From positions 9,059,501 to 9,123,500 of the forward strand of contig CM043878.1 of NCBI GenBank assembly GCA_023846275.1: a stretch of DNA of 64,000 nt, read 5' to 3'. This document shows, in pieces, positions 63,131 to 64,000 of the stretch. A model generated the notes under the pieces. It did no database searches. It saw nothing but the letters and a program-made list of their open reading frames with translations, and was not told the DNA's origin. The translations under genes were made by a program, and so were the position numbers. The DNA comes from Vanilla planifolia (lineage: Eukaryota; Streptophyta; Magnoliopsida; Asparagales; Orchidaceae). Each line of letters starts with the position of its first letter. Within the stretch, counting starts at the first letter, position 1.

Positions 63131-64000
63131 ATTATAATGTGAAGTTGCTTTATATTGTCTGGAAGATTGTCCATCTCCAACCTGGGCATGATGAATGGAG
63201 CCTAACTTTAACCCTTACGACGAAGTTGGGAATCAAGGCTAAATAATTTGACTTTGTATTATGAAAAGAATAGGTGTGTGTGTGTGTGTATGGATCATGG
63301 GTTTAATTTTATGACCAGAAACAAATATCATAATAGTAAAATATGAAATAATATAGCTCGACAGCATAAATAACATAAATTAATCATTAAAATAAGGTTA
63401 AGAAATAATCAACATAGATATTGTAATAGGACATATTACTGTTCACCCAAAAAGATAATCTACTACAGATGCTCTCGTTAGGACCCACAAATTAAGCAAC
63501 TTAATTTAATAAATTATGTAAAATATTTAATTTTGTATATAAACTAATGTATGAAACTCCTTGCTAAATGATATATGACAAGACACTGAGATATGAATAT
63601 GCATAATGAATAATGTGAATACATATGGTACATAATAAAAATATCTTTTATAATCTCAAATTTATTCATTATTATTTGTAAATGAATAATGTAGAAGAAA
63701 AACTATCGTAACATAATATCATGTGTATAATATTCCTGAATGAAAATATGGTGTAAATCAAAATTTCTAATGTCACTTGCATTTAATTATTCAAATTGAT
63801 CACATCAATCAACATAATCTTTTATAGCATAAATGCTTTAATGATCCAATGCTTAATCATAAATATCAATATTTTTAATACCCATAGTTCAAGATTTTTA
63901 AATTGACAATGCATATAAGAACAATACTCATGATATCATAGATGATGAGTGTGTTATTGTTGTAATTTATTCACACAATACATGTATACATATGTGTCCA

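Larger units (their letters stand above)
59330..64000. other. XRN intron 13, open at the window edge
   Basis: The donor GTAAGT follows exon 13 at 59330. The next expected XRN3 block (a KYTEGLCW-like motif) was not found before 64000, so this intron exceeds 4.67 kb. It contains TG/CG microsatellites and a Gypsy remnant, listed separately; 63.2-64.0 kb is plain AT-rich DNA. Confidence 0.7.

Noticed and set aside
59330..64000. A further XRN exon before the window end
   Set aside because: I scanned for the expected KYTEGLCW and YYYxGVCSW blocks on the + strand and did not see them; the gene must continue beyond 64000.

Overview
This is a window of nuclear DNA from a flowering plant. The evidence is long AT-rich introns and intergenic DNA, canonical GT-AG splicing, four recognisable plant gene families, and remnants of Copia, Gypsy and small LTR retroelements. 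GC-rich 5' ends of genes (methyltransferase-like gene, kinase exon 1) against a very AT-rich background suggest a monocot. That is an inference; I cannot name the species.

Layout, all genes on the + strand. (1) 1-4.5 kb is AT-rich intergenic DNA with a tandem duplication of about 580 bp period. (2) 4647-5843 is a single-exon, membrane-anchored SAM-dependent methyltransferase-like gene of the At1g29790 type. (3) 5.8-10.7 kb is repeat-derived intergenic DNA. (4) 10930-24133 is a six-exon gene for the chloroplast TPR protein PYG7/Ycf37. Its 10.8-kb second intron holds a tandem array of a miniature LTR element, a decayed Ty1/Copia element containing a four-fold internal repeat, and smaller debris. 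(5) 24.1-26.6 kb is intergenic with a long (AT)n run. (6) 26891-37960 is a 12-exon calcium-dependent protein kinase of the CPK16/18/28 group, rebuilt in frame to 567 residues; its 3.7-kb intron contains a short antisense LTR element. (7) 38-40.4 kb is AT-rich intergenic. (8) 40552 to beyond 59329 is the 5' part (13 exons, 600 residues) of an XRN3-type 5'-3' exoribonuclease; it runs off the right edge, and its last visible intron holds a Ty3/Gypsy pol remnant on the + strand.

The four genes do not form a pathway: one is probably a Golgi or endomembrane enzyme, one supports photosystem I assembly, one is a Ca2+-regulated kinase, and one is an RNA-decay or transcription-termination nuclease. I see no new multi-gene system. 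The points most worth checking are the GC3-rich last exon of PYG7, the tandem miniature LTR array, the 212-bp repeat amplified from Copia coding sequence, and a perfect 17-bp inverted repeat just after the kinase start codon. All exon coordinates were set by reading frame and splice signals by eye, without transcript data.
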